This document shows positions 46,091-57,756 of a DNA stretch of 64,000 nt, piece after piece (position 1 is the stretch's first letter; each line of letters starts with the position of its first letter). Source of the stretch: Trichoplax adhaerens (taxonomy: Eukaryota > Placozoa > Uniplacotomia > Trichoplacea > Trichoplacidae). The notes beneath the pieces were generated by a model. That model saw nothing but the letters and a program-made list of their open reading frames with translations, ran no database searches and had not been told where the DNA came from. Location: NCBI RefSeq assembly GCF_000150275.1, contig NW_002060943.1:9169347-9233346 (forward strand), given 5' to 3'. The translations under genes were made by a program, and so were the position numbers.

Positions 46091-46653
46091 AGATTATATA
46101 AGCCATTAAAATTTTATCCTAACTAAGTACTGTATGAAACCAGTATATCATTCTATAAGAAATCATATCAAAACTGATTAAAGCATGATTAATAATATTG
46201 TCACATGATTTATATTTTTGCTTGACTGTTGACTTGGTAACACCTAATTTAAAGACTTTATAACCACAGCAACGATAGCCTTATAATCATTGACTCTCGA
46301 AAAAGTTTTCCTGGGTATGAAGTTGAGACAATACAGAATATTCATATATAAAGTGATTCCCTTAGTTATGAGTGATATATAGGGATGTTGATATTGATAT
46401 CATACTGTAAATGATCTCATAACTACAAACAAACGTATTCTTGCGGCAATGCTATATGTTAATAGTTACTGTTTTTCAAGAAGTCTGATAGTTGGCTATC
46501 AAAAACAGACGTAAACAGGTAAACAAAATAAATATAATGCACAGCACAATATTGCTTATAGTTTTGCTAATGATTATAAAAGAGGTATACATACAATGTT
46601 ATGCTTACTTTAACAAGCTTAGACAGAGTAACTAAACAGTCTGATTCACAGCT
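46091..46653. other. Convergent intergenic region ALG13/PEX11
   Basis: About 560 bp of AT-rich DNA between convergent stops. Nothing recognisable; almost no TACTGTAC words. Confidence 0.6.
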
Positions 46654-49267
46654 TTAGCTAGTTAAAAGAATAATTGATGACACCGTACCAAAGAGTCCTT
46701 CTAATAGAAGTGGAAGTTTACCGGCCCATAAGATAGAATTTGCTGGCATGTAATGAATGGCGTTGCAGAAGTCGCATCCACTACGTACCATACTTAGTAT
46801 TGTTTTGATTTGTTCCTCTTGGATTTCCCTAATTTTGATATTATGACTACGCTTTTCTTCAAAAGACATAGTATCCATCTCTTTCAGCCTGGCATCACTA
46901 TAAGGAATGTTGAAACAGACTGTTTTAAATTGCATAAAATCTCACGTTTCGTCTTTTTGCGAATTTTTACCGTGGCGGTAGGTATTACAGTACTGTAGTG
47001 TATATTGAGTGTATAAGCAAAAGTGCTGCATTTATTGCTATTGTGCGCAGTCCTTTGCATTTACGTATTTCTACCGCTGTTTATTGATACTTCCAAGTCT
47101 ACTTTTGCCACAATAATTAAGTAATGCACTTGCGTTACTATGTACACACTGTACAGTAATGATTTTACCCTTAAAAACGACTTAAATTATACGCGTAGTC
47201 TCTCCAACATTTACGGACAATATGTACAGTATATTCGTACGTAGAACCAGAACGTACGAATGCTTTTTATTGCACTGTATTGCATTATCCTTGATTACTG
47301 ATTGCTAGCAGCACTGCCTTTGAAACATTTTACGGTAAACTACTGTTGTTGTACCGGCGCATCATGCTGAGAGAAAGATCAGACGGATCCAGGAATTAAT
47401 AGTAACTGCCATTTTCCTGTATTAGTAATACTACTTTAGTAATAATACACACAGCATTATAACCCCTGGCAGGTCTGATCATGCCGCAAATATCGTTAAT
47501 CAACAATAGGATTGTATGGAGCACTGATGGGCATACACTCGCAACTTGCAAAATATAACAAGCCTGTCGGTTAGTAAGCGGCAGTTTGCATTGCATTTGG
47601 AGCATGCAAGGCAAACTGCCGCTTATTAATACGCAGATAGATAGCTAAATATTCACATTTCCTGTTTGGACACGGACAGCTACATGACAACTACAGTATA
47701 TAAACATTATACCCGTATATATGGTACTACGACATAGCAGTTGTTGGTGAGCTCTTGCCGTTATTGTAATCAGAGATGGACAGCTGCAGTCGTAATAACT
47801 ACGCATATACAACATACAGTACACTCAAAATAAAAACAATACAGAAAAAGATGCACAACTCTATCTTAATTATTCATCAACACATCGTGCATATTCGTCA
47901 AGATTTGATTCTGTAGGACAAGAAAACTTTACTGTTCATATGAAAAATAACGTTGACACAAAAAAAGCAAAATACCGTAAACCGTATCGTAGTTTAAAAA
48001 AAACTATTTTTCAGAGTCGTATCAACTGCATTTCAGTATTAATTTTATTTACAAATATGCGTATACTTGCCTTTGACTGTCAGAAGCTTGATTGTTGGTC
48101 TTCTCCTTTAAGTTCGACCGTAATGTCTGCTTTTGAGTCCTTAATTTCCAAAGCTTGAGTAATCCACGAAGAAAATTCATCATTAGCGAGCAAGCCCAGA
48201 GCCTTATACCGAATGCCCACCAATATGCTGACTCCGCGAACTTAAAGAGATTATTGCCAGCACCCCATGCCAAGTGCTCAACAGGAAAGTATAACTGATC
48301 TGCAGCAGTTTTAATCAGGCCTAGGAGGCGGGATAATTGGTCTGTATCCTAATCACAGAATACATCATGTTGTATTTATTTCTTATAGATAGAATTACGA
48401 CATAGTTATTTTATGTAGTCTTCTCAATGTACGGTATGAAGCATAGATATTTTTTCACATAAGTTGAAAATTCGTAAAAGATTGACTATCAGTCCTGATC
48501 TGTAGTTTATTTAGCTACAGGGATTTGAACGTATTGTTAGTTGTTAGGTCACAGTAAGAACAGATTTTTTTGGATACTTTCTACACATGGAGCGGATTTT
48601 GTTCGTAATTGTGAAGTTAGATATGAAAGTACAAATGCTCCATCTTCTCGATTGGCATTTAACTAGCATTGTGTCACAAGCTCAGCGAAGTGCAACATAC
48701 GGCTAGAGTCAACTGATATTTATAAGTACGTAAGCTATACTGCAATTTAACTTAGCGATGATTAGGTTTTCTCAATCGTTTAGATTTCAGAGGCATATAA
48801 ATTAACAGGAAGAAATAAATTATCTTGTATATTGTGCGTACAGTATAACACTGCGTATACTGTATACGCTAAGAATATTATACGATGTAAACAATAATGT
48901 ACAGTACAGTGTTGTATAGTAGTGTACTGCATTTATATTTAGAGAAAATTAGTGATATGCCATCACATACAGTATTAATGGTTCAGGAATAAAAATTTCC
49001 TTTTAGGTAAAGTACAATAGAATCCAAATGCGGAATCATGCTTACCTGGCTCTGCAAGAATCTTATCGTAAATTTCAATATGATCACATCGTCGAAAAGT
49101 CGGTAAATAGCTCTGGAATTGCTCAATGCAGCGGAAAAAGTCAAAAAGCGATTTTGAAAATCCTTATTATGTAATAAGGCTGCAATGAGCTTCGAACCAT
49201 ACTGGCAAGTTCGGATGATATAATCTCGACTATAGTAACTCAGCAGCATGGAATTAATTTTATCCAT
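46654..49267 (-). CDS. PEX11G: Peroxisomal membrane protein 11-gamma (PEX11G/PEX11C-like)
   Basis: PEX11 proteins bend the peroxisomal membrane and promote elongation and fission. Three exons: 49267-49046 (74 codons), 48348-48071 and 46897-46654, 744 nt, 247 aa (human gamma form about 241). The N-terminus has the PEX11 helix (RDYIIRTCQYGSKLIAALL, SRAIYRLFDD). The middle has YFPVEHLAWGAGNNLFKFAE and a tryptophan-rich hydrophobic segment (AYWWAFGIRLWACSLMMN). The C-terminus has GCDFCNAIHYMPANSILWAG, then a hydrophobic helix GLFGTVSSIILL. The second intron uses a GC donor (AG|GCAAGT), the only choice found that keeps frame with the downstream AG|T acceptor. Confidence 0.9.
47575..47625. repeat. 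Foldback with perfect 15-bp arms in PEX11 intron 2
   Basis: TAAGCGGCAGTTTGC (47575-47589) and GCAAACTGCCGCTTA (47611-47625), 21-base loop. The arms are GC-richer than the surrounding intron. Confidence 0.9.
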
Positions 49268-50785
49268 TTTTCTTGATAGGGCTACGAGCTAGGCAATGGC
49301 AACAAGCAACAAGTTAGGTGTGCGCTGTGTGGTGTCTGTATCTGACTAGACGTACTTGCCAAAGTGGCAGAAGTTCAACTCGGAGTAAAAAACTCTTATG
49401 TACAGCACAGTACACTGTGTAGATCATACGAGTATACTCGTATGGTCGGGTCTACTTACTGTGTACAGTTGTACAGTACTGCAGTATCGATTTTTGGTAC
49501 ACGTCGCTGAAACTGCTCTGCCGGCGTATAGTACTGTACCAATAACTGCATTGGAGTCAAATATCCCTCCAAACTCCCCATTGATGTTTATTAACGAAAT
49601 GTAACGAGGGCAGACATGCAGACAGACTGAGTTTTTTGATAGAAGAAAGAAAAGCTAATCACTGGCATAACGTCGCTCGATACCACTGTTAACATTTCCA
49701 TTTCGTCTCACAGTCAAAGGATAACAACAGTCTTAAATCAATGTCAGCACTAGCAAATCAAATATTAACCAACATTAGTTAATTATACGCACAAAAACGA
49801 CTGAGTGGTTAAAGGTTTTTCACTTGCGGTACAGTACAGTACTGTATTACTGTAATGTTCCGTGAACAGGTGTAGAACAAGTATACTCGTAGAGCGAAAT
49901 TTCAAGTTCAAGGCAAATTCGAAGGTTTATGCCAACCCTTTTTGTTCTTCTTGACTGATGGTGCTGTATAAATATCTCGCTGACTGTAGTTCAGCCGTGG
50001 AAATCTCCAGCTATTTCGTGTACGACTCATGTGCATTGCGAAAATAGTCGCGACTCTTTCTAACCCAATACAGGCTTCTAAGATAAATTCTTAGATTCGT
50101 TGACTCCCACCCACACTCTACGACCTAGATAGTGGAAAGCCCAGATAAATCATTTTATGCTACTGTATTGATTTAATGTGACAGCAATACTGGTCGAATA
50201 TTCGCCACCCCAAATTAAGGATGTTAAACGGCGGCGTGTTAAAAATACAAGTTACTGCTGCAGCCTATGCGCCGTTTAACACGCTATCCCACCGATACCT
50301 AACGTAAAACGGGTAACAGTGAGGTATGTCTATTCTAACTGCTTCTTGCTGATCATTTCCTAGTCTCAGCTACCGAAGAATCCAACTCATATTACAGTAC
50401 TGCTTACTGTATGACTAAAATTTTTGTCTAGTTACTCAACATGTCTTACTGTAGTATCCGTACAAGTGTCACCTTACTAATAAATCCTTACAATTTGCCC
50501 CCAATATTGAATAAATTAAATTAGCAAAAAAGGAAGACTTAAAAGCCTAAAACTATACGATATATAACTTAAAAAATACATATACAATACAGTAAACGCA
50601 CATGCCCACAAGTTTGTAAATATATATCAGAGGCTTATAGGCCGGTTTCGCCACCATTATCACGAACTAGTCCGCAACACATGCATGCGTAAAGACCATA
50701 ATAACAATAACAATATGGGTACTTGTCCTATGTCCGTGTATCTTACAATACTTTATTCAAATCATGACGTACAGAACAGCGTTAA
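49268..50785. other. Intergenic region upstream of PEX11 and downstream of RPL17
   Basis: No exon supported. A cluster of GTACAGT/TACTGTAC words lies at about 49398-49540 and 49828-49845, just upstream of the PEX11 ATG. A bistable inverted repeat lies at 50223-50284. Confidence 0.5.
50223..50284. repeat. Inverted repeat with two competing stems
   Basis: GTTAAACGGCG (50223-50233) pairs with CGCCGTTTAAC (50270-50280). The adjacent GCGTGTTAAA (50234-50243) pairs instead with TTTAACACGC (50275-50284). The right arm is shared, so the two stems are mutually exclusive. Confidence 0.85.
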
Positions 50786-52807
50786 TTAATCTCGTTGCAT
50801 CATTTTTTGACGAGCTAGCTTCTTCTTGGAAACTTTCTTCTTTGTTTCCACTTCCTCGCCCTTAGGTACAACCTGTTCACGTTCAGTCAGAATCATTTCG
50901 ACATGACAAGGCGAGCTCATATACGCTGTAGAAACCAAGACATTTGCAAAAAATTAGAGGTAAATCTAATTTATATTTATAATTGAAACAGATAAAGAAG
51001 CGTTAAAATTACAAATCCTAACACAAACTTTTCAAATATACAGAAATTAGAAGTTCGGCAATCGTAAAATAGCGTTATTCTTAGAGTGAGAATGCATGAT
51101 TTTATTTTGAGGTAATGTTACTAGGGAAGCGAATTCCTAACTGTATGGTACTATCATCGTAATTTTTAGCTAATAGAATACTGCGCGTCACAGTACTTAA
51201 ACAAGGGTCTATTAATCGAAAGTAGAAACAATGTTGATTAACATAGTTTAAATGGAAATATAGTACTTACGATTAATACGACCATGAGCACGGTAAGTCC
51301 TTCTTCTGATGTGAGTAGCTTGATTAACTTGAACGTGACCTACCACTAAGGAATCAACATCTAAGCCCTGAGAAATATGATTACAGAACGGGTTAATTAA
51401 CTACGATTACAATATCTTAGTTTTTATACTGCATCTGTTCATTATAGCTTTGCATAGTCTAACCTTAACGGCTGCATTACTCTCAGCATTCTTCAGTAGC
51501 TGCAGTAGAAACTCAGCACTCTTTTTTGGCCAACGACCTTGAGTAGTAATCTTATGATTTTTACACTGAACAAAAAAACATCAAAATTTTGAGATTTTTC
51601 ACAAAATTTTACAATTATTACATAATAATTGAACTGAACATATTAATAGATATTAAAGGTATTCTTGCCTAATAAACACTACTTATTACCTGGGCTTTTC
51701 TACCAACATCTCCTTTAAATCGTCGATAAGGTACTATTTGCTTCTTGTTCATCACATCTTTCAAAAATCTCATAGCTTTGTGGATATGCATGTTTTTTAA
51801 GGTCATAGCGGTTTCACGGGTATTCTATTTACAAAAGTTCAAAGGCGTTAACGTTTTATCTTTAATTTCAAGTGGCGGCTACGACTACGCAACATTATAA
51901 TTTCCGATACTCGAAATATGATCACAATTCACCATGTAAATTAGTCAAAATTTTGAATTGTATTAATCACTTGTTGATGCTATCGTCTAAAATTATTTAG
52001 ATCAAGGAAAACAATTCTAGATTATGGTGACTTTGCACTAATCAACCAGATATATAGTAGAATTGTCTCATGTGTTATTCTGGATTTCTGCTATGGTAGT
52101 TACAATATTGGTGCACCAAAGGTAGAATGAATAATTAAGAACTACGAGAATGTTGTACACATCTATTAGCTATTTAGTAGAATTACTTATGCTGCTAATT
52201 CTACATGGTAGTGCATAAGTAAATACCATAGCCACATCGTATACACTTACAATGTTGCCAAAGATCTATTAACTTATAATTCATCGTGATACATGCAATG
52301 TACTGTATAACGTCGTACACGGGATCATACACCACATACTGTATTTTATATATTGTTTCAAAATGACATTACACCGAGCGATGACAACTTAGTGATCTTT
52401 ACATATTACAGTAATAAGGAACAAATTTAATACATTAAAGTCAAACGATTGCCTTTTGTGTAAATATGATGTATATTTATTAACAATTACGGTGTAGATT
52501 TGGTGTCGTGCTTTACTGTGATCTACAATTTCTTCTAAATACATAGTCTATATTACATGTTACATACAAATGTATCACTTTGCTGAACGATTCTTACCTT
52601 AAAATGAACACGAAGATTATCCCCGCGTGCCTTGCAAGCTAGAATGGACGAACAGATTAAATCCGTTAAATCGTTATTAATTTACTATAATAAGGGCTAC
52701 ATGTAAGGCTGGATAAATACTGTGTATAATTATTCAAAGTTTAATATCCAAGTTTTTGGCTTATTACATTTAGATGGGTTTTCTGTTTCAGAGGAGTAGC
52801 GACCCAT
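50786..52807 (-). CDS. RPL17: 60S ribosomal protein L17 (uL22)
   Basis: uL22 lines the exit tunnel of the large ribosomal subunit. Six exons: 52807-52768 ([13 protein letters not shown]), about 52637-52597 ([13 protein letters not shown]), about 51825-51691 ([20 protein letters not shown]...), about 51568-51467 ([20 protein letters not shown]), about 51367-51271 ([32 protein letters not shown]) and about 50927-50786 ([19 protein letters not shown], Lys-rich tail). The total is 184 aa, the human length, with phases consistent throughout. Introns are long relative to exons; I looked for C/D-box snoRNAs in them by eye and did not find a convincing one. It is divergent with UPRT. Confidence 0.96.
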
Positions 52808-54529
52808 GTTCCTATACTAGAGACTATTAAAAACACTCTTCAGTATGCAAGAAAAATTAGCAAGAAACATAGCGTTCAGAAAAAGATTTGAAGTACACTT
52901 CAAGTTAACAAAAAGCAATCATTAGTTGCTTCAGCTAACAACCGTTGCATTCATCAATGATTAAAATAGAAAAAAAGATGTATAAGAAAAGTAACATTTG
53001 AAAAGTAATACCTAATTCTTGTCTTCTAATCTTCAGTTGAAGTAAAATTAGTCTAAGAAATACCTCATGGAAGCACGAGGAGCGAAAAAGAACTCTTCTT
53101 TTTACAGTGCTGTCAAATACAGTACTGTAAAGAAGTTTGTGTTGGTACTGTAGGTGCAGTACTGTACTGTATGTACAGTACGTGCAGTACAGTATAGTAT
53201 CATCTACAGTAGTACAGTACTGTGCATTGTGTAGTATAAATTACAGGTACAGTACTGTACACTGTACTGTACAGTGTACAGTAAAGTACTGTACTGTAAA
53301 GGGGTTGGTCATGCGTACTGTACTGTACTATAAAGAGGTTGGTCATGCGTACTGTACTGTAAAGAGGTTGGTCATGCGTGCTATACTGTAAATCATTCCA
53401 AATCAACACAGTACCACCAGGGACTACTGAAAGATTTACCACTGAAACCTTTTCAATGGTCCATAGCTTAACAGACCACTACAGTACTGTATTTCAGAGG
53501 TGTGATGAGCTCTTACAGTACAGTACATTGTACTATACAGTCAGTTCAATTGCTAAAAATCACGCCGTAATAACAGCAGTCTGTCTGTTCATCGCTGAAT
53601 AAGGTTAAAATGTCAAGCAATAAACACGTGACATGTCGCGTGCATTGACATTTGACAGTAGCGCTTTACAGTACTTTACTGTAGGTCACTACTCACTACA
53701 AACACGTTTATTTTCTCTTTAGATATAGAAAAAGGGAAAAAATACAGTATGATTTGAACTAACATACTATTCAAATACTGTACCTTATACCAACATCTAG
53801 CTAGAGAGCTGAATTTTTTTATATACAGTACTGTATGTTGATAGATTTAAACTTAGCCCCAACTGTCCATGCAAGAATTGTTAAGGTACAGTACAGTACA
53901 GTACAGTTCAGTACTGTACATTGTACTGTAAATATCACGTGGCATCTACTCTACCGTACTGTACATTGTACTGAACAGTACATTGTATAACGTACTCAGT
54001 ACAGTATTTAGCTATCCAAAAAATCTAAAGAATTAAATAAACATGCCGTTCCGTACAGTACGGTAGAGTAGATGCCACGTGATATTTACAGTACAATGTA
54101 CTGTACTGTACAGTTGTGATTTCGCACGAAATCAGGTGGCAAGTCCAGCATTACATTACAGTACAGTACTATACAGTACTGTAGGTCACCGGGTGTAACG
54201 AGTACAGTACAGTACAGTATACTGTACTGTACTGTACTAACGAACATGCACTGTACTGTAGTGTACACTGTACTGTGACTGTAGTAGTGATACGTACTGA
54301 TCATATTTAACGAGAGCATGTGGGAAATCTTAATTACAACCTTTCAATGAACAGGTGCAGTGGTGCAATTAAGGGTTTCTGCTGTTGTTAGCTCCTGGCC
54401 GAATTAACTTCACTGTTCAACTGTTGCTAAGTTTTGTATTTTGTGACCATATCATAATATTCTACTAGATTATTGTGTTATTAAACTTGTCGGTTGGCCT
54501 TTTTACGAAGCTATTTCACTACATTAATT
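52808..54529. promoter_or_regulatory. Divergent region RPL17/UPRT with dense TACTGTAC palindromes
   Basis: Between about 53100 and 54280 the DNA is largely made of TACTGTAC, GTACAGTAC and TGTACACTGTAC words, including a threefold repeat of GGTTGGTCATGCG (about 53304-53379). A 56-bp inverted repeat sits at 53909-54108, and a small GATTTCG...CGAAATC hairpin at about 54119-54134. ORFs on both strands here are low-complexity artefacts. The regulatory role is inferred from position. Confidence 0.5.
53909..54108. repeat. Near-perfect 56-bp inverted repeat, MITE-like
   Basis: The left arm 53909-53964 and right arm 54053-54108 are reverse complements with one mismatch in 56. The spacer is 88 bp. Each arm carries ATATCACGTGGCATC (an E-box) flanked by TGTAC words. 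No target-site duplication was evident, because the flanks are low-complexity TGTAC sequence. Confidence 0.93.
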
Positions 54530-55207
54530 ATGATGGATGAAAATCACAACGGAAATATCCACGTTTTAGGCGATGAACCGTCCCTATTTAGCCAATTCTT
54601 GGTTGAAGTTCGAGATCATAAGATTCAGAAAGATCGGGTTAAATTTAGACGTAATATAGGACGTTTAGGAGAAATTTTTGCCTATCACATCAGTCAAACT
54701 TTAGAATATAGCCACAGGCGTGTTACTACTCCTTTAGGAAATGTGGAAATGCCGTCTTTGATCAATGAACCGGTGATAGTCTCTATTTTGCGAGCTGGCT
54801 TACCTTTGCATCAAGGTATTTTAAATTACTTTGACAATGCAGATAACGGATTCGTTTCGGCATATCGAAAAGACCGTGAAAATCAGAATGGCTTTGAAGT
54901 CAAGGTTGAATATATAGCTTCTCCTTGTTTGAAAGATAGAGTAGTTATATTAGCGGATCCTATGCTAGCAACTGGATCGTCGCTATTGTTGGCGTATGAT
55001 GCAATTTGTAAGCTAGGCCCACCTGCGCACATCCATCTAGTCAGCTTAATAGCAAGCAAAGTCGGACTACAAAATATTACTAGTAAGATTCCTTCTTCCA
55101 TGCTGACTATATGGCTAGGTGCTATCGACGAAGTACTTGATGAGAAGTCTTATATTGTTCCTGGACTTGGAGATGCTGGCGATTTAGCTTATGGCACTAA
55201 AATATGA
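54530..55207 (+). CDS. upp: Uracil phosphoribosyltransferase, bacterial-type, single exon
   Basis: UPRT salvages uracil: uracil + PRPP gives UMP + PPi. The intact 225-aa ORF begins at ATGATGGAT; in-frame sequence upstream has no ATG. Motifs: FRRNIGRLGEIFAYHISQTL (about 39-58), ILRAGLPLHQG (86-96), PRPP loop ADPMLATGSS (142-151) and a C-terminal uracil-binding segment IVPGLGDAGDLAYG (209-222). From established family knowledge these match bacterial Upp, especially the Bacteroidota form (FRAGLP, DPMLATG, PGLGDAGDLAYGEK). They differ from animal UPRT, which has MYPILSTGN and lacks the GDAGD ending. The gene has no intron although its neighbours are intron-rich, suggesting bacterial origin or retroposition. 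Flanking RPL17 and ANKMY2 are clearly animal genes, arguing against contamination unless misassembled. Confidence 0.93.
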   Translation: MMDENHNGNIHVLGDEPSLFSQFLVEVRDHKIQKDRVKFRRNIGRLGEIFAYHISQTLEYSHRRVTTPLGNVEMPSLINEPVIVSILRAGLPLHQGILNYFDNADNGFVSAYRKDRENQNGFEVKVEYIASPCLKDRVVILADPMLATGSSLLLAYDAICKLGPPAHIHLVSLIASKVGLQNITSKIPSSMLTIWLGAIDEVLDEKSYIVPGLGDAGDLAYGTKI

Positions 55208-57756
55208 ATTAATTGTTGATATTGTATAGAATTATATTTTTATATTTGACAACTCATTTACACGGTACTTCTTTTAAATTTGAATGAAACAAAAACTTAC
55301 AGCATAGTATTGAATTTCCGTATATGCGAATCCTTACATACTACTTTACAAATTTAGAAACTTAGATTTATAATCATCGAGTATATGTGCTTATCCTCCA
55401 CCGAAATTTGTCATTTGACTTGCATATTAGCAAAAAATTTTCACGTGGTAGGAAGTATTGATAAGAGTATTATATATATATAGGTATGTACGTACAAGAA
55501 TATTTATGGACTGTATGAATACAGTATACGAAATAATATACGATATGTTATACAGTATATCCATGCTATCGTGATTAAGATCAGATTTTAAGGTGTACTC
55601 ATTGTACTGTACTGTGCTATAAACACAGACCTGCTGTTATCTTTTTATGAACATTTACAGAAAAGTACCAATGGTTTTTAATTAAACAATAAGGACATGT
55701 AATCAACTGCTACCGATGCATCGGTGCTATGAAGTCTGCACAAAAAAAGAGGTAACTGATGAAGTACAGTAGTCATTCATCGTCCTCAAGAACAAATTTA
55801 TTTTGAAATCACTGTATGGTTTAGGTAAATGCTGCTTCTCGATAATTTCAGAATATGAGACTTATATGAGTTGGCTTGAGATTCGTAGTGGAATAATAAA
55901 TAGCCGAAGATACTAAAATCATACAGTCATACAGTATAGTACTGCCCAGTATAACCACGCGGTTAATTGTAATTCCTGACTTAACAGTATTACCGTCATA
56001 AAGTTTTATATCGTGTAAATATAAACTAGCACCAACAAAATATTGGTCAATCTCCATACGAATTATTATCATTAAAGGACTGATTGACTGGCGAGATATG
56101 TTGGTATAAACCACAAATATTCTTCAGTACAATTTTATTCACTTCGTATGATAGAAGATGGAGATTTTACAAATGAAAAGTTATATTAGAACATCATTCA
56201 CCACTACCTACGATAATAGCGGTGAAGATAAGTTCGTAGAATAAAATTTAATCGGGCACTTGTCAACTTGTTTCGTCCATAAAAATGTGACTTTGAAAGT
56301 GACGTGCTGTAAAATCAGCTACTGATGGGAGATCCTCATTAAATAGGGTAGAGGAGTTGAGGTTTATTCCGGAGAAACTGCCTGACAAAATACATTTTAT
56401 TATGACAATGTACAATATAAGTCAAAACGACCAAGAAATATAATGGCTATATGCAAGTAATCCACAGAATACGCTCTATACAGTATTAGCGTGCCACATG
56501 CCACGCTGTACGAACAGAAGATTTACACATCAAACTTTAAAAGTAGCCTCCATATCTGTCGTACAACAGCAATTAAACTCATTCTTGTGGAACCTCCATT
56601 GGTCTGAGCCGCTAAATTAAAGGTTACAGCATAATTTGCAAGCTTTACCTAATGCAAAGGATTTGAGAGCTGAACTTAAAGCGAGCAGAACAGTTCTGTG
56701 CCTACAGTTACAAATTTACTACTTTCAACCTGATTTAAGTAGTGTTACTCATCTCCAAGGTCCAAGATAAAGTTGAAAATAAAGTTACATTTAATACAGT
56801 AATTTGAAATTTTTTAGCAACGTTAGTCTCATGTGTCCATTTTGTGAGACTAATAAAATTTTTCAACTGACTCACCGTAAAATTATGATATCTAATAACT
56901 TAATGCATCTTTAATATTGAGCTCTCTCGTATAATAATACTATAAAGAAGGCTAGAAGAAATGGAATTGGTCTTAGTAATTAATGAATTAATTGTTACAA
57001 TGTATACTGTATACACTTGTACAGTAGACCATATATGTAAGGGTATATTATTTATTTATTTATTTACGTCGTATGTCTTCTGGCCTTATAACGATTAATT
57101 ACTTTTAATTATAATTAGTCATTGCATGAAATGATCAAAATAGTATACTCTACTATCTTATGTAATATGATAAGTAGTATTTGTGAAATTTAAGTAATCG
57201 GAAGCAGGTTTCTTATTCTACTTATTTTATTATTTAGGAAAATTAATTAATTAACGAAATAAATGACAGACAGACAGCGGCTAAAACTATAGTTTATTAC
57301 TGGTTATTGGTTAAAACAGACAGTTAGGAATTAATACTACTGTAGAGTACAGTTCAGTATACTGTACTGTACTCTACTCTACTGTTAGTCATCATGTACA
57401 GTACTGTACAATGTACATACTGTACCGTACGCTGTACAGTACAATATGTACTTTACAGTGTACAGTGTACAGTACTTTATTTGTTCACAGTACTGTGCAT
57501 TGTACACGATTGACAATATCCCTTTGTGCAGTACTGTACTGTACTGTACTGTTCAGTGTCCAGTACTGCCTTTAGGCCAAACTATAGAGATAACAGAAAA
57601 ATCTACAGTACAATACTGTACACTGTACAGTACAGGGTCCTTCTCTTTTACTGTACTGTACACTCTATAGGCTGCACATTACTGCACATCTTGCACTGTG
57701 CGCTTGCTAGACATAAAACCAAAGAAAATTCAGTCTCTCAAAGCAACTTCAAAATT
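55208..57756. other. Intergenic region UPRT/ANKMY2
   Basis: No exon supported in the first 2 kb. It contains a (TTTA)n run near 57047-57064. A dense TACTGTAC/GTACAGT cluster (57340-57670) ends less than 100 bp before the ANKMY2 ATG; the ORFs there are products of the repeated words. Confidence 0.55.

Noticed and set aside
52090-52235. Nested inverted repeats in RPL17 intron (GCTATGGTA arms; TTACTTATGC arms)
   Set aside because: Arms are short and asymmetric; I could not support a defined element or RNA.
52925-52980. Possible C/D-box snoRNA (TTGATGA...CTGA on the minus strand) upstream of RPL17
   Set aside because: C and D boxes are only about 25 nt apart with no terminal stem, too short for a C/D snoRNA.
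53137-54319. ORFs between RPL17 and UPRT
   Set aside because: Same low-complexity TGTAC translation on both strands; no domain and no splice support.
54494-54529. Upstream extension of UPRT (12 residues) from a TTG start
   Set aside because: No ATG; TTG initiation is unlikely in an animal nucleus, and the family N-terminus fits the ATGATG at 54530.
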